The translations under genes and the position numbers were made by a program. Positions 1-11,880 of a DNA stretch of 64,000 bases are shown one piece after another. Every line of letters starts with the position of its first letter. Position 1 is the first letter of the stretch. Source of the DNA: Nautilus pompilius (lineage: Eukaryota; Mollusca; Cephalopoda; Nautilida; Nautilidae); the NCBI GenBank assembly GCA_018389105.1, contig JACATO010000091.1, positions 992,001-1,056,000 of the forward strand, read 5' to 3'. The notes under the pieces were generated by a model. That model was given only the letters and a program-made list of their open reading frames with translations, did no database searches and had not been told where the DNA came from.

Positions 1-1252
1 ATGAGCCAGTGAATATTTGTTGCTTCGTGGAGATGCTAAGACAAAATAAGTATTTGTATGTTTTGGGATTGTTTTTTGGTTTCATAACAGGCTTTATTTA
101 ATTAAATTTTGCTTCCACGGGGCAGAAGTAGGATGGATGGGGTGAGAACCATCAAGAACATGTACACTTAAGGCTTCCTCCATAGTGCTGAAGTCTTTGT
201 TTGATAGCAGGATAAACTGTAAAATAAAAGGAAAGCTGCTGACTAGGATTCTGAAGAACTTTTGTAACCTGACCATTAACCGTCATTAGATCTCTAACCA
301 AAGCAGTTATAACATCTTTATGAAGGCATATATCTCTCTCTGGCTCACTCTCTGACAGAGGAAAAGGAGAAGTGTTTGTTTTGCTGCCACTTGATACAGC
401 TAAGTGGAGATCAAATCCAACATAGCAGGATAGAATACTTCAACCAGGTGGCAGGAGTGACTTCCAGGGCTCTTGAGAGTAGATATAGACCTTTGCTGTT
501 CTACTTCAGTGCAGGAAGTTGTTCACTTGGTCCTTTGTCAGTTCATTTACATCTTTGCTGTTGATGCAATCTTGATCCTGAGGCAAATGCCCGTCTTGGA
601 CAATGGTGGAGAGTAAAGAGGAAAATAACAGCTGGCTAATAATAATAATAAAAATTTTATAGTATTTTTTATTATTATCATTATTTTGAAGTTGTAAGCA
701 AAAATGTATAAAACTGAAAATTGCAAATAAAAGCTTACTTTTAAAGGATTTTAAACAGGGCAACTACATAGTTTTAGACGGATCTTCGTTATTTACATTG
801 GAAAAAAGTGGGATGGGGAGCTTTTCCAAATTTGTCTTTTTTTTAATAGATATAAATAAATAAATATCTACCTGTTTTATTTTTAAAAAAAGCTTGGGTG
901 GGGGTCAGTTATGTTTACGGTAACCAGGATTTGTTATCTAGATGGTTGTTGCTCTGGTTCAATTTTGAGCTTACTGCATTTGTTCATAGGGTTGTTTGTA
1001 AGGAGATAGATATATTTTTGGGGAGTTAGTCCTTACTAGAATTCACGGTTTTTAGATGTGGGGGGGTAAAAAAATCCATGTGGCTGGCAGAGAAGAAACC
1101 CTGCCAGGGAAGTACACCAGACCAAGTGGATTCTGACTGGGATTTGATTTTTGGTTTCGAACTGCATTTATCTACCACTGGACTTCTGCGGTGCTTGCCA
1201 CTAATATGATGCAAAATGCCACCAAACTGATCCTTTACTTTTTGTGAATAGC

Positions 1253-1384
1253 ATTTTATGGAGTTTCTTCCCCAGTCAGAACCATGCGTTTGTGCCTATT
1301 AACAAAGGTTTGCTCTTTTACCTGGTGGATATTAGGGGTGTTGAAGATTCTCTGTTGTGAGAATAGTGCGCAAACTATTTTGTT
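1253..1384 (+). repeat. dispersed direct repeat, copy 1
   Basis: About 132 bp matching 7661-7837 in the same orientation. Shared runs include tatggagtttcttcccca, tgtttgtgcctattaac-like sequence and gagaatagtgcgcaaact. The second copy carries about 50 extra bases in the middle. Family not recognised; possibly a non-autonomous element or a segmental copy. Confidence 0.85.
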
Positions 1385-4300
1385 GAGTTCGCAACTTGTC
1401 ATATTTTGGCTTATTTAAAAAAAAAAAGTGTGCACACGCATGGAGGGAGGGCATCATTTGTCATCAAAGGCGAAAGGTCGCTGATTGGTAAGACCCTTCT
1501 TAAAGCTGCCTGTTCATGACAACTCTGGTTTTGGGTTTCTTACTATTGCATTGATGGAGTTTGGTGTACTTCTTCTGGAAACATTAGGTTTGCTACAATT
1601 TCTTTCTTTTCACGGTGCTTTTTTTTTTTAAGTGTGTGTTTGAGATTCTTTTGAAAGAATTTGAACCAATTTTGTCCACCCAAAATGTGATGCTACAAAA
1701 ATTGATATTGCTCAACTGTAGTAAAATGGTATTGTTAAATTTGAACACCAAAAATAGCCTGTTAAAGTTGATGCTGCAAATTCCGAATGCGCATCTGCAG
1801 TGATGAAAAAGCGGAAAGAGTGGAGGATTACATCCTGCTTAGTTTGGGGTCGATTTGCCTATCTTTACTGCATTTGGAGAGAAGTGTTAGTTTTTATTCT
1901 ATACACACCCCGCTTTAACTACAAGTTTTCAGTTTATCAGTGGATCTTCATGGGAGTGAGAAAAGGTGCTAGAATATCTCTGAAGACAAGACAAGACAAG
2001 AAACTACAAGAAAAGGTTCTTCTGCTTCCAGAAGCATCACTGATTTACTATTTGTTATTCTGCCCTAGTTTTACATTTATCAGCACTAATCTATAATCTA
2101 ACAGTATTACCGGAGGCTAGTTACTGTGTTCAAATATGCAAAACCTTTTTAAAAAAATACTGAGAATTAATATTTTTTATTAGGGGCTCATGTATATGTC
2201 AAGTCAAATTTTTGTGTTTTGATTAGCTTTCAAATGGCTCTGGATTGGACATTGGTTATTAAAAGAACTCCTAGATTTTGGCTTGATGTATTAAAGATGT
2301 TGAGGAATAATTTAAGGGAAACATAAACTTCTTCTCTTTGTAGATGCTTTAACTTTTTTGTTGTGGCCAGGATAACATTATTGAAAATTGCTGTAGGCCA
2401 AACATTGTCCCCTGCCTAACTTGTTGTAAAATGACCACTTTGATTTGTTAATAGTAATTTTTTATTACATATGATGTAGAGAACTACTACTATTATATAT
2501 GCTATACATTGATAAAACTTAACAGCAAAATAGTTAATGGTTCCAAACAGGCTAATGTTTTGTATGGACCCTCTTCTGGACATTGTCAGGGTACCAGACC
2601 CAGTGGAGAATTACAGTACATTTATAACCTGCTGAGAAGGGTAAGATCTGAGTATGATCAGGTAGAGGTTGAGGAAGAAAATATAGGATCCAAGCTTTCC
2701 ATAAAGGTGGTTTGTTGGTGGGAGGGGGAAGAGGTAAAGGCTTGTGTTGACCTGTCCCTGGCTGGAGGCAATAAAATTCCTAAAAACCCTTATTAGCTCA
2801 GGCCATAAATTGTGTTTCAGTGCAAAGCATTGCTAGGTCAGCTGGCCACTTATCAGCTTAAGACAGATTTATGGTCCTGGACCCTGGTCAGTTCCTTAAT
2901 CTTCACAGATCAGGAACAAAGGGGACCCCAGCCTATAAAAAGGCAGCCACAGGTCATTGGAGATGAACTGGTCAGTTAGGAAATAAAATTTCTTTATTTA
3001 GGACCCAAATTCCATGGCTTCAATGGTTCTATAAACCATCTCTGGCTCCTCTGGTTAAAGGGCTATCTGTTTAGGAACTTTCTCTTTCTCTTTTTGTTTA
3101 GGCAGGGTGGGGGTGTGTGAGACCATGGATTTAATGAGGATTTTTGATGTCAGCTTTTGGAGAAATTCAAGTTCTGAATCACCAATGTATTTGCTTCTCT
3201 CCCTCTTTATTATTTTTTAAAAAAATTCTTTAGAAACTAATTAGACAAAGTATTGTTTTTGAAGTTTCTTTGGTTGTAATTACACTTTGAAAGCCCCTGT
3301 GCATTTTAAATGGAAATTACTGTTCCAAATCACATTTCAAAATTATACTTCATTCAAGCTCCCTTAAAAAACCTGGCCAAAATTTAGCCTGGGTTGCAGC
3401 TCTTTACCATCTATCTCCCTGCTGTTTAGCCAGGATCCTCCTACTCTTGGTAAATTTGGCTCTGATAGTTATTCAGACTACTGGTGAAGCTGTTTTTACT
3501 AGTATTGGATTTAGTTACATCTTATCCTTGCTTAGAGGTGAGGATTTATCGAAATGCAAGAATCAGTCCAAAAAGGGAGGAGTCCCCTCTTCTTTATAAT
3601 GTTGTTTGTTAGGATTAGGTTTTGGTAATAGTATTTGTGGAGAAGGTCAGAGATCACTGGCAAATGCGTTCTTTGTAGGGGGCAGTTTGTTTTTTTTTTG
3701 TGACTGTTAGAAATCTGACAAGGTTTACTTACTTTGGGGCTTTTCTCACCGCCTTATTAGTGACGACAACTGGGTAACGTGTCTTTGTTTTGGAGACTGA
3801 TTGTCGTCGTCGTCATCGTCACTGTCCCCGGCATTCTTTCTGTTCTCCAGATAACTCATAAAAGGGCTGTTCTTTCTTTTTTTTTTGTAGTTGGATTATG
3901 CCAAACTTGGCAGATGCCTCAACAAGAACATGTCCACACTTCATACTTCTGATAAGTACAAAACAAAGTGCATTTCTCTCTGTCGTCTCATTGAATTTGA
4001 AGCATAGTTTTATCAAAGAGGAGGAAGAAAGAAAAATTAGAGTTGGCCCTTGAGGTGTTCAAACAGTTTTTTAAATTCCATATGGGTTTTTATCCCTGTC
4101 CTGTACAGAAGAGTGGGGCCATCGAACTATGCACTGCTTTACCAGTCGGGGTTAGGGTTCCACAGCACTGAAGGCAGTCGCTACGTCTTTGGCCTCCCTA
4201 ACTGGGAAAAAACTTATGAGAGAAGAATGGGCAGCACAAGAAAAAAAGGCGTGTCACTAGATTGGAATTAAGCATCCATCGGGAATCCTAACCAGCAGGC

Positions 4301-7300
4301 AGGCTACACTAACTTATGAATTCAGATATAAACAGCAGCAGCATCTCCATTAGATGATTCTTAGTTGTAACCACAGTGACAATGGCTTATGGGGGGGGGG
4401 GTTGTAAAACAAAGCTGTTAAACAGAAGTAATGCGTAATGGAGAGAATTTTTTCATTCAAAAGACTTGTGTAAAAATTCTGTGATGAGAACAGAAAGATG
4501 TTGGTGATGCATTCCTTGCAGAAGTTAGAGGATTGGTTTGGATTGTTTCTGCCATCTTATTAGTAAGATTAATTCATTCTGTTACTGTGTTTTTGGAAAT
4601 CTTCCTGTGTTGCATTTATCAGGGTTTAGCCTTACGACTATGGCAGCCTGCTGTTCTACAAAGAAATTGTTCCTGCCCATTTTCATGTGTGAAGGAAATG
4701 CTATAACCTTGTCTTGGACAGATTTTGAACAAAGGGAATGCTGAATTTATAGAGCTATAATTCTGAGGATTTGATTTTATTCTTTTAAGATGATGGTGAG
4801 AGAGAGAGAGAGAGAGATATGCTGATGATGCATGGGTATTAGCCATCTTGGATAGATACATCAGCATGGAAAGCAAAGTTGGTACCAGACATGTTTAAAA
4901 GCTCCATGTAGTAGGATTCACAGATTATGCCATTGCTACCCGATATTGGGGGAGTAGCTGAAATCCAAATCTTGTGATAAAAGCTGAAGTTAAGGTTGAT
5001 TATAGCTTTTGTACTAACATATGGATAGATGTAAAGAAGAAAGAGAAAACATGGTGGATATAGGGGGGGGGTGCAGCAATCAGAAATAAGGAGTGAGAAG
5101 GAAAACTAGACTGGGAAAATGTAGATGAGTAAAAGTAAACCGAAAATGAGGAAAATATTTGAAAAAGAAATGGGGATTAAGAGATGAGCAGATGCAACAA
5201 GAGGAAGGTGATCTGGAAATAGAGAGCAAAGCAAATAGTTGTTTTGAGAGAAGCATGGAGTAGGGGTTAGCATAGGTTTTTCGTGATTGTAAAGGAAACC
5301 CTGCAGGATGTCTGATTGAGAGCCTGCTGTAGCCACTGATAGAAACCCTGTTAAGTTGTTGATCAAAGAGCCTGGGTTAACAGCTGCTGCCAGTCTCCAG
5401 GGCTGCTCCTCAGCCATTCCCTCCTTCCAAGGCCTCAGGTATAGCTTTTGCTGGCCTCAGGGCACCTTTGAAGTTGTCCCCAGACTCTCTATGGCACACT
5501 TGTGCTCCAGGATATAATGATCTTTGCAGATATATTTTTCTTTATTTTACCATTAAAGCCTGGAATTATGTTGATCCCTGTTTTCTCCCATCTTCTTCAC
5601 ACAGTGCATTAAAGAAACACTGTCCTAGTTAAATAGTTACATTGCTTTTGGAACCTTAAACATTTATTTGATGTGTATTAACATAACTTCTGGGGTTTTA
5701 TATAGGAAATCTATTTTTTTTATTTGGTAGCACTGTTCACTTGTCAAATTTTCTATTCTTTGGGCAGTGTGCATGTAAAGTCCTGTTACTCCTCTCTTTC
5801 TTCTGCTCATTATACTTAATGGAAATTAAAATTTTAAAATTACATCATAAGATTGTTTACCAGTCAGTGTGCTTGCCTGTTAAACATGACTGGGAAGGAT
5901 AACTATGTTTGAAAAGGCATGAATGTGAGCTGGACAGTAGAGAGACTGAAATTCAAACTCTCCACTCTTTCCCCTCCCCCAAAAGAATGAATGACAACCG
6001 GCTTTTATATACATATAATAATATTATTATTTAGCACAGAGGCAGTTTAATAACTAAAATATAATAAAGAAGTTGTTGATTTTGATGTTTACTAATCATT
6101 CACACATTTTGTGATATATTACATTTCTAATGAACACTTTTTCATTTTTCAGTAATTTTTTTTTTTTTTTTTGGTTCTTATCTTCAAAAAAAGACATCTA
6201 CAGATTAGATTCTGGTCTTTCTTATGTCATTGTCAACACTGCTTCTGTTAAAGATACTCCTATGATCAAAAGTTTGTCTTTGTGATTAATTTATTGTTAT
6301 AACAAAAGTTGGAATTAATGGAATCTGCCATCTTTTCAACATAAGAGGGGCAAGTTTGCTTTACTTAGAATCAGGTCAATTTGTGGAATACAGATCACTC
6401 ACCTTTGTTACTTTCAGTTGATTAACAAATGATTTTTTCATAATTAGCCTTGTTCCATTATGCATTCCTTGTACTTGTGCAACATCCACCATGTCAGGAC
6501 TGTTACCAAAGGACAGAAGGATAACTGGCTTTTATATAAATGTAGGCATTGCCACATTCATAGCATAACATAATGTGCTGGCATTTCCTGTGCAAATGCA
6601 TTATGTAGGTATGTAACAGGACTTTGTGCCAAACCTGTACAGTTTTCCAAATGATGGAATTGGGAGGATAATATAGATATGGCAATCACGGGAGAAAATT
6701 ACCTAGTAAGTACTTCTAGTATGAATTAAAATAATAGCACAGTTTTAAAAGTATTATTGGCTACTAAACGACTTGGGGTCCATACTGTTTAGATCATCAT
6801 GACAACCCGAGTAATTTTTAAGAAATATCAGGTGCACCACTAAAGCTGATCTTTTGTTTATTGTAGCATGACTTTTATGGAAAAACAGACAGATGAACAC
6901 ATATCACTCTCTCTGTTGGTAGATGCACTTCTCTGAAATGTTTAATTGGTTAAGCACTCATAACTTGCATCTGGTGTACATGAGTGCAGGGTTTTGTGGC
7001 CAATCAGAAGATTAGTGAATCAGAAAATCTGCTGGATAACCGGCTCCTTGAAGTTGCTGCTTTGAGCTTTCCTTAATAAATGTAGCATAGCAACAATAGC
7101 ATATAGTCCAGACTTGTTGGATTCCTTTAACACTCCTGCAGTCATGCCTGATCACATCTTTTGACAAATTACGGCACACCACCCTGGGAAGTCTAGAAAC
7201 CGGAAACATTGAGTGATCGTGCAGATGAATTGGCAGCAGGAATTTCAGTTAACAAACAGCTGTTTTTAGTAGTGACTTTATAGCCATTTAAGGGGCTGTT

Positions 7301-7660
7301 GACCAACCACAGGTTCATGTATAAATACAGGGAACTGTCTTTGGTTGTTGTTTAGATGGTTGGTTGTATGTGCTGGTAGACTTTGTTTACTAGAACTTCA
7401 ATTGTTTGATGCGGTTTCTAGTTTATTGCAGGGATCCCATGTAGAGGCCTCTAGGATGGGTAGGCACATGCTAATATAGGGGTGATAGGCTATTCAACTG
7501 GGGGCCTATCTAGAATTTCTAGGCTTTTACTACAACTGACTACTATAGTTTATTTAATAGGCCCCTTCCTCAAACCCGGTTGCTGCTCATAAAGCCAGAG
7601 GCAGCTCAGTGATCCTATTTTTACTACTTTCTAATGTTTCTCTGATCTTGAGTGGGTAAT

Positions 7661-7837
7661 ATTTTATGGAGTTTCTTCCCCAATCAGAACCATGTGTTTG
7701 TGCCTATTAACTTTCCGGTCTTTTCTGGTTTTTCTTCTTTTTTAAAAAAATAATTTACAAAGGTTTGCTCTCTTACCTGGGATATTAGGGGTGTTGAAGA
7801 ATCTCTGTTGTGAGAATAGTGCGCAAACTATTTTGTT
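7661..7837 (+). repeat. dispersed direct repeat, copy 2 (with insertion)
   Basis: Second copy of the 1253-1384 repeat, with scattered substitutions. A pyrimidine-rich, A-run-containing insert of roughly 50 bp follows the cctattaac segment. Both copies end shortly after gcgcaaactattttgtt. Confidence 0.85.
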
Positions 7838-9829
7838 TCCAAATTTTATTTAGTTTATTTTTCAAAGACCATGAATTTTTTTAAGTGAAGGGAACCATTG
7901 ACAGATTCCTTTTTGTCTTATTACTTGGAGAAAGTCTCCCCCTTGTGTGTATGGGGTGGATGTAAATGGAGACCATTGGACCAAACTAGAAGTTTTGCCT
8001 TCAAGAAGCTGTGCAAAGAGATTTCTCTCTCATTTAGTCATAGTAGTTGATAATTACAGGTGAGTGATGATATTCCTCAACCCATGTATGTGGCAGAGGA
8101 AGACTGTTCTCTATATTTACTGAACTATTTCTTGAAAAACTCCAGACAACACACTTGAGAATCTGTAGCTTTTTGTTATCTTTACTGTAGACCAGAGGGG
8201 GGGGGGGTCAAACATATAGCCCTCCAAACACTTTCACCCTGCCCTCAAGGCCCCAAGGACTAGAGATGAATCCTTTGTTTATAAGCAAATTAAAAACCCT
8301 TTTCCTATGGAACAAAACTATAAAAAGTCATTTTAAAAAATCTTATGTACTTATGTCTTATTTAATTATCTACTTTCCAATTTTACTGCAAATTTTTTAA
8401 AATTAAAAGGTACTATTCACATGCAATGCCTGTGGTGAAGTCTGATGTAAGATGTGTTCCAATCACAACCTTGGACAATCTGAATGTTCCTATTGCCAAT
8501 GGAATGTTTCAGAACAATTCAACATGGCTTCCACTGGAAGTTTTGTGGCTGCATTGTTCAATGTAATATCTTTTTTGCCACATTGTCTGCTTTTACACTA
8601 TGCTTGCCAAAATCAGATGTTTTTATCTAATTCCAATTCACTATTTGTAAGCATTCCATCCATCCAGCAGTGCAAAAGCACCAAGAAAGTCCGTTTTGTT
8701 TGCCATGTTTAAATATTTACTTCCTGTCCAATTTCATTCCATTTGTTCACCAAAAGAGAATCTCCAGAACATTTTCTAGACAAAACAAATGGAACACACC
8801 CTAAGTTATTAAGAACTGCCTCTGTTGTGCAAATCTGAAGCCATGATAAGTGCTTTTTTGTGGTTTTACAAGGATAAGTTTGAATGCATTGATAAGGAAT
8901 AATTATGTCATTATTGAAGAGGAAAATAGATAAAGAACTTGTGTTTCAAGAAAAGTGGAGAAATTGGTATTTCTCAGGTTGATTTGTATGCAATATAAAG
9001 CTCTGTTTGGTGACACTATGAAATTATCCATGGCAAGACGAGATAAAGAGGACGGAAATTTATGAGAGGACAAAGTTTCTGAATTGTAAAAGTTGTTAAA
9101 AAGCAGCAGTAAGTTTTTAAAACTTTAAAAAAGAAGAAATCCACACTGAAAACCAGCAGCAAGAAAGAATCGTTGCTCGTTTCTAAACATGATACATTTC
9201 GACACCTCAAAAGATCAGATCAGCTCTAAGAAACACCCGGCATGGCATTTTAAGAGTGTCCCTGAACTGGACAGTTTTGGACACGATGTTGATCCACAGA
9301 ATCTGTGCCTTTGGCGGTCATCAGAGTTTATAGCAAAACGTGTACTTAGTGAAAACATCCTGAGAACGAACAACCTGTCGCCTCACCTTGACAGAGGTCA
9401 CCGAATTCCAAATATAATACTTACCCTTATGATTCCATGTGGTTGAGCTGCTTTCATAGATTTGTACAAGAGAAGTACACACAAAGCTTAGACTGCTTCA
9501 GAATAGATCTGTGATGGTCAGGTTATATATATATATATATGTATATATTAGATGTCATAGCAATGTTAAAGATGAAATTATTGTTAATTTATTTTTGCTG
9601 CTTAATTTTAAGAAAAGACTATTTCAGCGATCAAGGTCTTATTGTATCGCCAGCACCGACTTCTTTTTATATCTTATTTTTTTTTAAAATTAAAACCAAA
9701 TGAAAAAAAAAAATTATTTACAATGTATTTTCTAAATATCAGTCAATTTTGCCTTAAAGATTTTGCAGAAATTTAAATTCTAGTTGGAGCAGATAAAGTT
9801 TATTGCTTTTTATCACTTTATTTAGCAAG

Positions 9830-11215
9830 TAAAATAAAGCTGCACTCGTTGCCCATAAACTGGCTGTGTCATTGAAACCCTTTTTGGAAGGGGTCTTTTT
9901 TGAATTAATCTGTTCTGATAAACAGCAAGCTTTTGCAAAATATGAGCGTCTCAAAAAACACCTTTGCAGAGAGGATCAGCGATTTACCTGAGAATCTTAC
10001 CAGTCAACACAAGGGGCAAAGATGTCACTAGTTGCATTTTCAGTTGCAAGTGACGAGAGTAATGGATGTTAACTGATTTGGCACGACTCGCAGTTTTTAT
10101 TCTTGGTGTTAATGAAAATTTGCGCATGAGTTTGTAGAATTGGTTCTGATGAAAGCTATGACAACAGGTGATGGGATCTTCAACAATTTGGCAAGAGCTG
10201 TGGAGAAATTAGGTGTAGATTGGGCACAAGCTGTAAGTCTGGCCACAGACAGAGCCCAGAAATGCCGGAGTTGCTGTAAAGTTTAAGGAAATATTGCCAG
10301 CTATCAACCCACACCATCAGTTGTGTCATTTCCACTGCATTTTTCACCAAAAGGCTTTGTGTGGCAAAAGCCTGAAGATGGATAATGTTGTTATAAAAAC
10401 AGACACTTTTATTAGAATGAGAGGTCTCAGCTACAGGCAGTTTAACAGTCTTCTGAAGGAAAATGGAAGCCACCATGAGCTGCCATATCATACTGAAACA
10501 TTTCTGTGAATTGGGTGATGAAATGCTGTTGTCTATGGATCAGAAAGGGAAATTCATGCCTGAATTGCAGGATAATGAATGGCTTCAAGATCTTGGTTTT
10601 ATGGAGGATATTACATAGCACCTGAATTATCTTAACATGGGGTTGCAATAAATCACTGACAGCATTGATGCCCTTTGAGATTAAACTTCATCTTTGGGGA
10701 AAGCAACTTTCCAGAAGTAACTCAGCAAGCTTCTCCATCTTGAAATCTCTACATAACATGGCTGAGTCTTAATATCCTCATAGAAAAGTACAGCAGCAGA
10801 ATTTCTTAGCTAAAAAATTGAATTCCAAGAAAGGTTTTCTGACTTTAGAAATCTTGAGAAAGACTTTGCAATTTTCCACAACCCTTTTTCATCCAGTGTG
10901 CACAAGATCTCAATGGAGTTTGAGATGGAAATAATCAAGCTGCACTGTGACACTGTTTTAAAAGATAAGCTTTCTGATGTTGGTGTATGCACATTTTATC
11001 TATCTACAACCAAATTATCCAAGTCTGAATGAAGTCTTTTGCTCCAGAATTTCTGTCCCTATTTAGAACAAGGTATCAGTGAACATGAACAAGTCTAAAC
11101 CACATTCTCCATCTACTGACGCCCACCTGATAAAACTGATCAAGGTTACTGCAGTCCAGTCATTTGCTCCAAACTTTCGCATTGATCCAAACTAAGAGGT
11201 GTCAGGTATAAGAAA
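9830..11215 (+). pseudogene. dead hAT-superfamily transposase (EPM2AIP1/GTF2IRD2-like)
   Basis: Translation across frames gives recognisable pieces in order: NTFAERISDLPENLTSQHKG, then GIFNNLARAVEKLGVDWAQA, SLATDRA, ILPAINPHHQLCHFHCIFHQ, KALCGKSLKMDN, QFNSLLKENGSHHELPYHTE, LQDNEWLQDLGFM, LHCDTVLKDK and, at the end, STDAHLIKLIKVTAVQSFAP. This order matches the domesticated-looking hAT family seen as GTF2IRD2/EPM2AIP1-like proteins. Numerous stops and frameshifts make it non-coding. Terminal inverted repeats were not identified, so the borders are approximate. Confidence 0.85.
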
Positions 11216-11741
11216 GTATAGCGAATAAATACTTGTACAATTAATAATATTTATAGTTAAAAGAATAAGTGATTTTACTGCTGTTTTTTTTTAAATATTG
11301 CTGATATCTAGCCTATGATTGTTTGTATTATTTGTGTATTTTGATAATTTATAGTACATATGGCAGCCTGACCAGAGTATGTTGTTATCAGATCTAACTC
11401 ACCATGAAAAATGAGTATGACACCTATGCTGTTGACCATTCTCACTGACTATTGCTGATAATTTAAATTTAAATATATTAATTCCTATAATTTGTCTTGA
11501 GCCATAAACAATTAAACAACTTTTTTTCTTTTACATTTCAGCTGTTTAGCAAGGGCAGTAATCCCTTAAACTGTTTTGCATAATGATCTCCCTTTCATTT
11601 CAAGATTTGGTGCTTAATACATTGATTAGCAACTAATGAGTGCTAGAAGATTGTTTCCTGCTTTGTACACGAGTTTGTTTTGTAAATTAAATGATTTATA
11701 AGGTACTCAGTAAAATTTTTTTTTTTTTTTTTTTTTTTAAG

Positions 11742-11880
11742 TATGGAGAAGCAATGTTCAGTACTTTCCAAGTCTCAAATGGCAGTATTTCATATCCATC
11801 AATGGTGTCCACAATGAATATCCGGCAAATAATTTCCAGTGGTCAGGTGACTGTCATAACGTGCACGATATTCGGCACAG
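11742..11880 (+). CDS. CACHD1: CACHD1 exon a (VWA_N end)
   Basis: The acceptor is a long T tract plus AAG and the donor is CACAG/gtaagg. The correct frame enters at phase 1 (two bases finish a codon) and reads [16 protein letters not shown], then a segment containing EYPANNF. Human CACHD1 has IKWQYFSSEEG and FPAHKF at the same place. The exon ends with AG, which joins the next exon's G to make Arg, followed by [10 protein letters not shown] (human: PIYVSTVRPQ). The ATG-initiated reading frame over this stretch is a different frame and is not the gene. Confidence 0.9.

Larger units (their letters stand above)
1..11741 (+). other. 5' intron (or intron plus upstream) of CACHD1
   Basis: The first visible exon enters at phase 1, so at least the adjoining part is intron. 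I looked for the missing N-terminal exons here and found none I could support. Contents: a dispersed direct repeat (1253 and 7661), a weak RNase H-like LINE trace near 7200, a GA run at 4798-4816, an AT run near 9526-9548 and a dead hAT element at 9.8-11.2 kb. Confidence 0.6.

Noticed and set aside
2509-2796. 95-codon frame considered as a missing N-terminal CACHD1 exon
   Set aside because: No similarity to the CACHD1 N-terminal region and no matching phase-1 donor.
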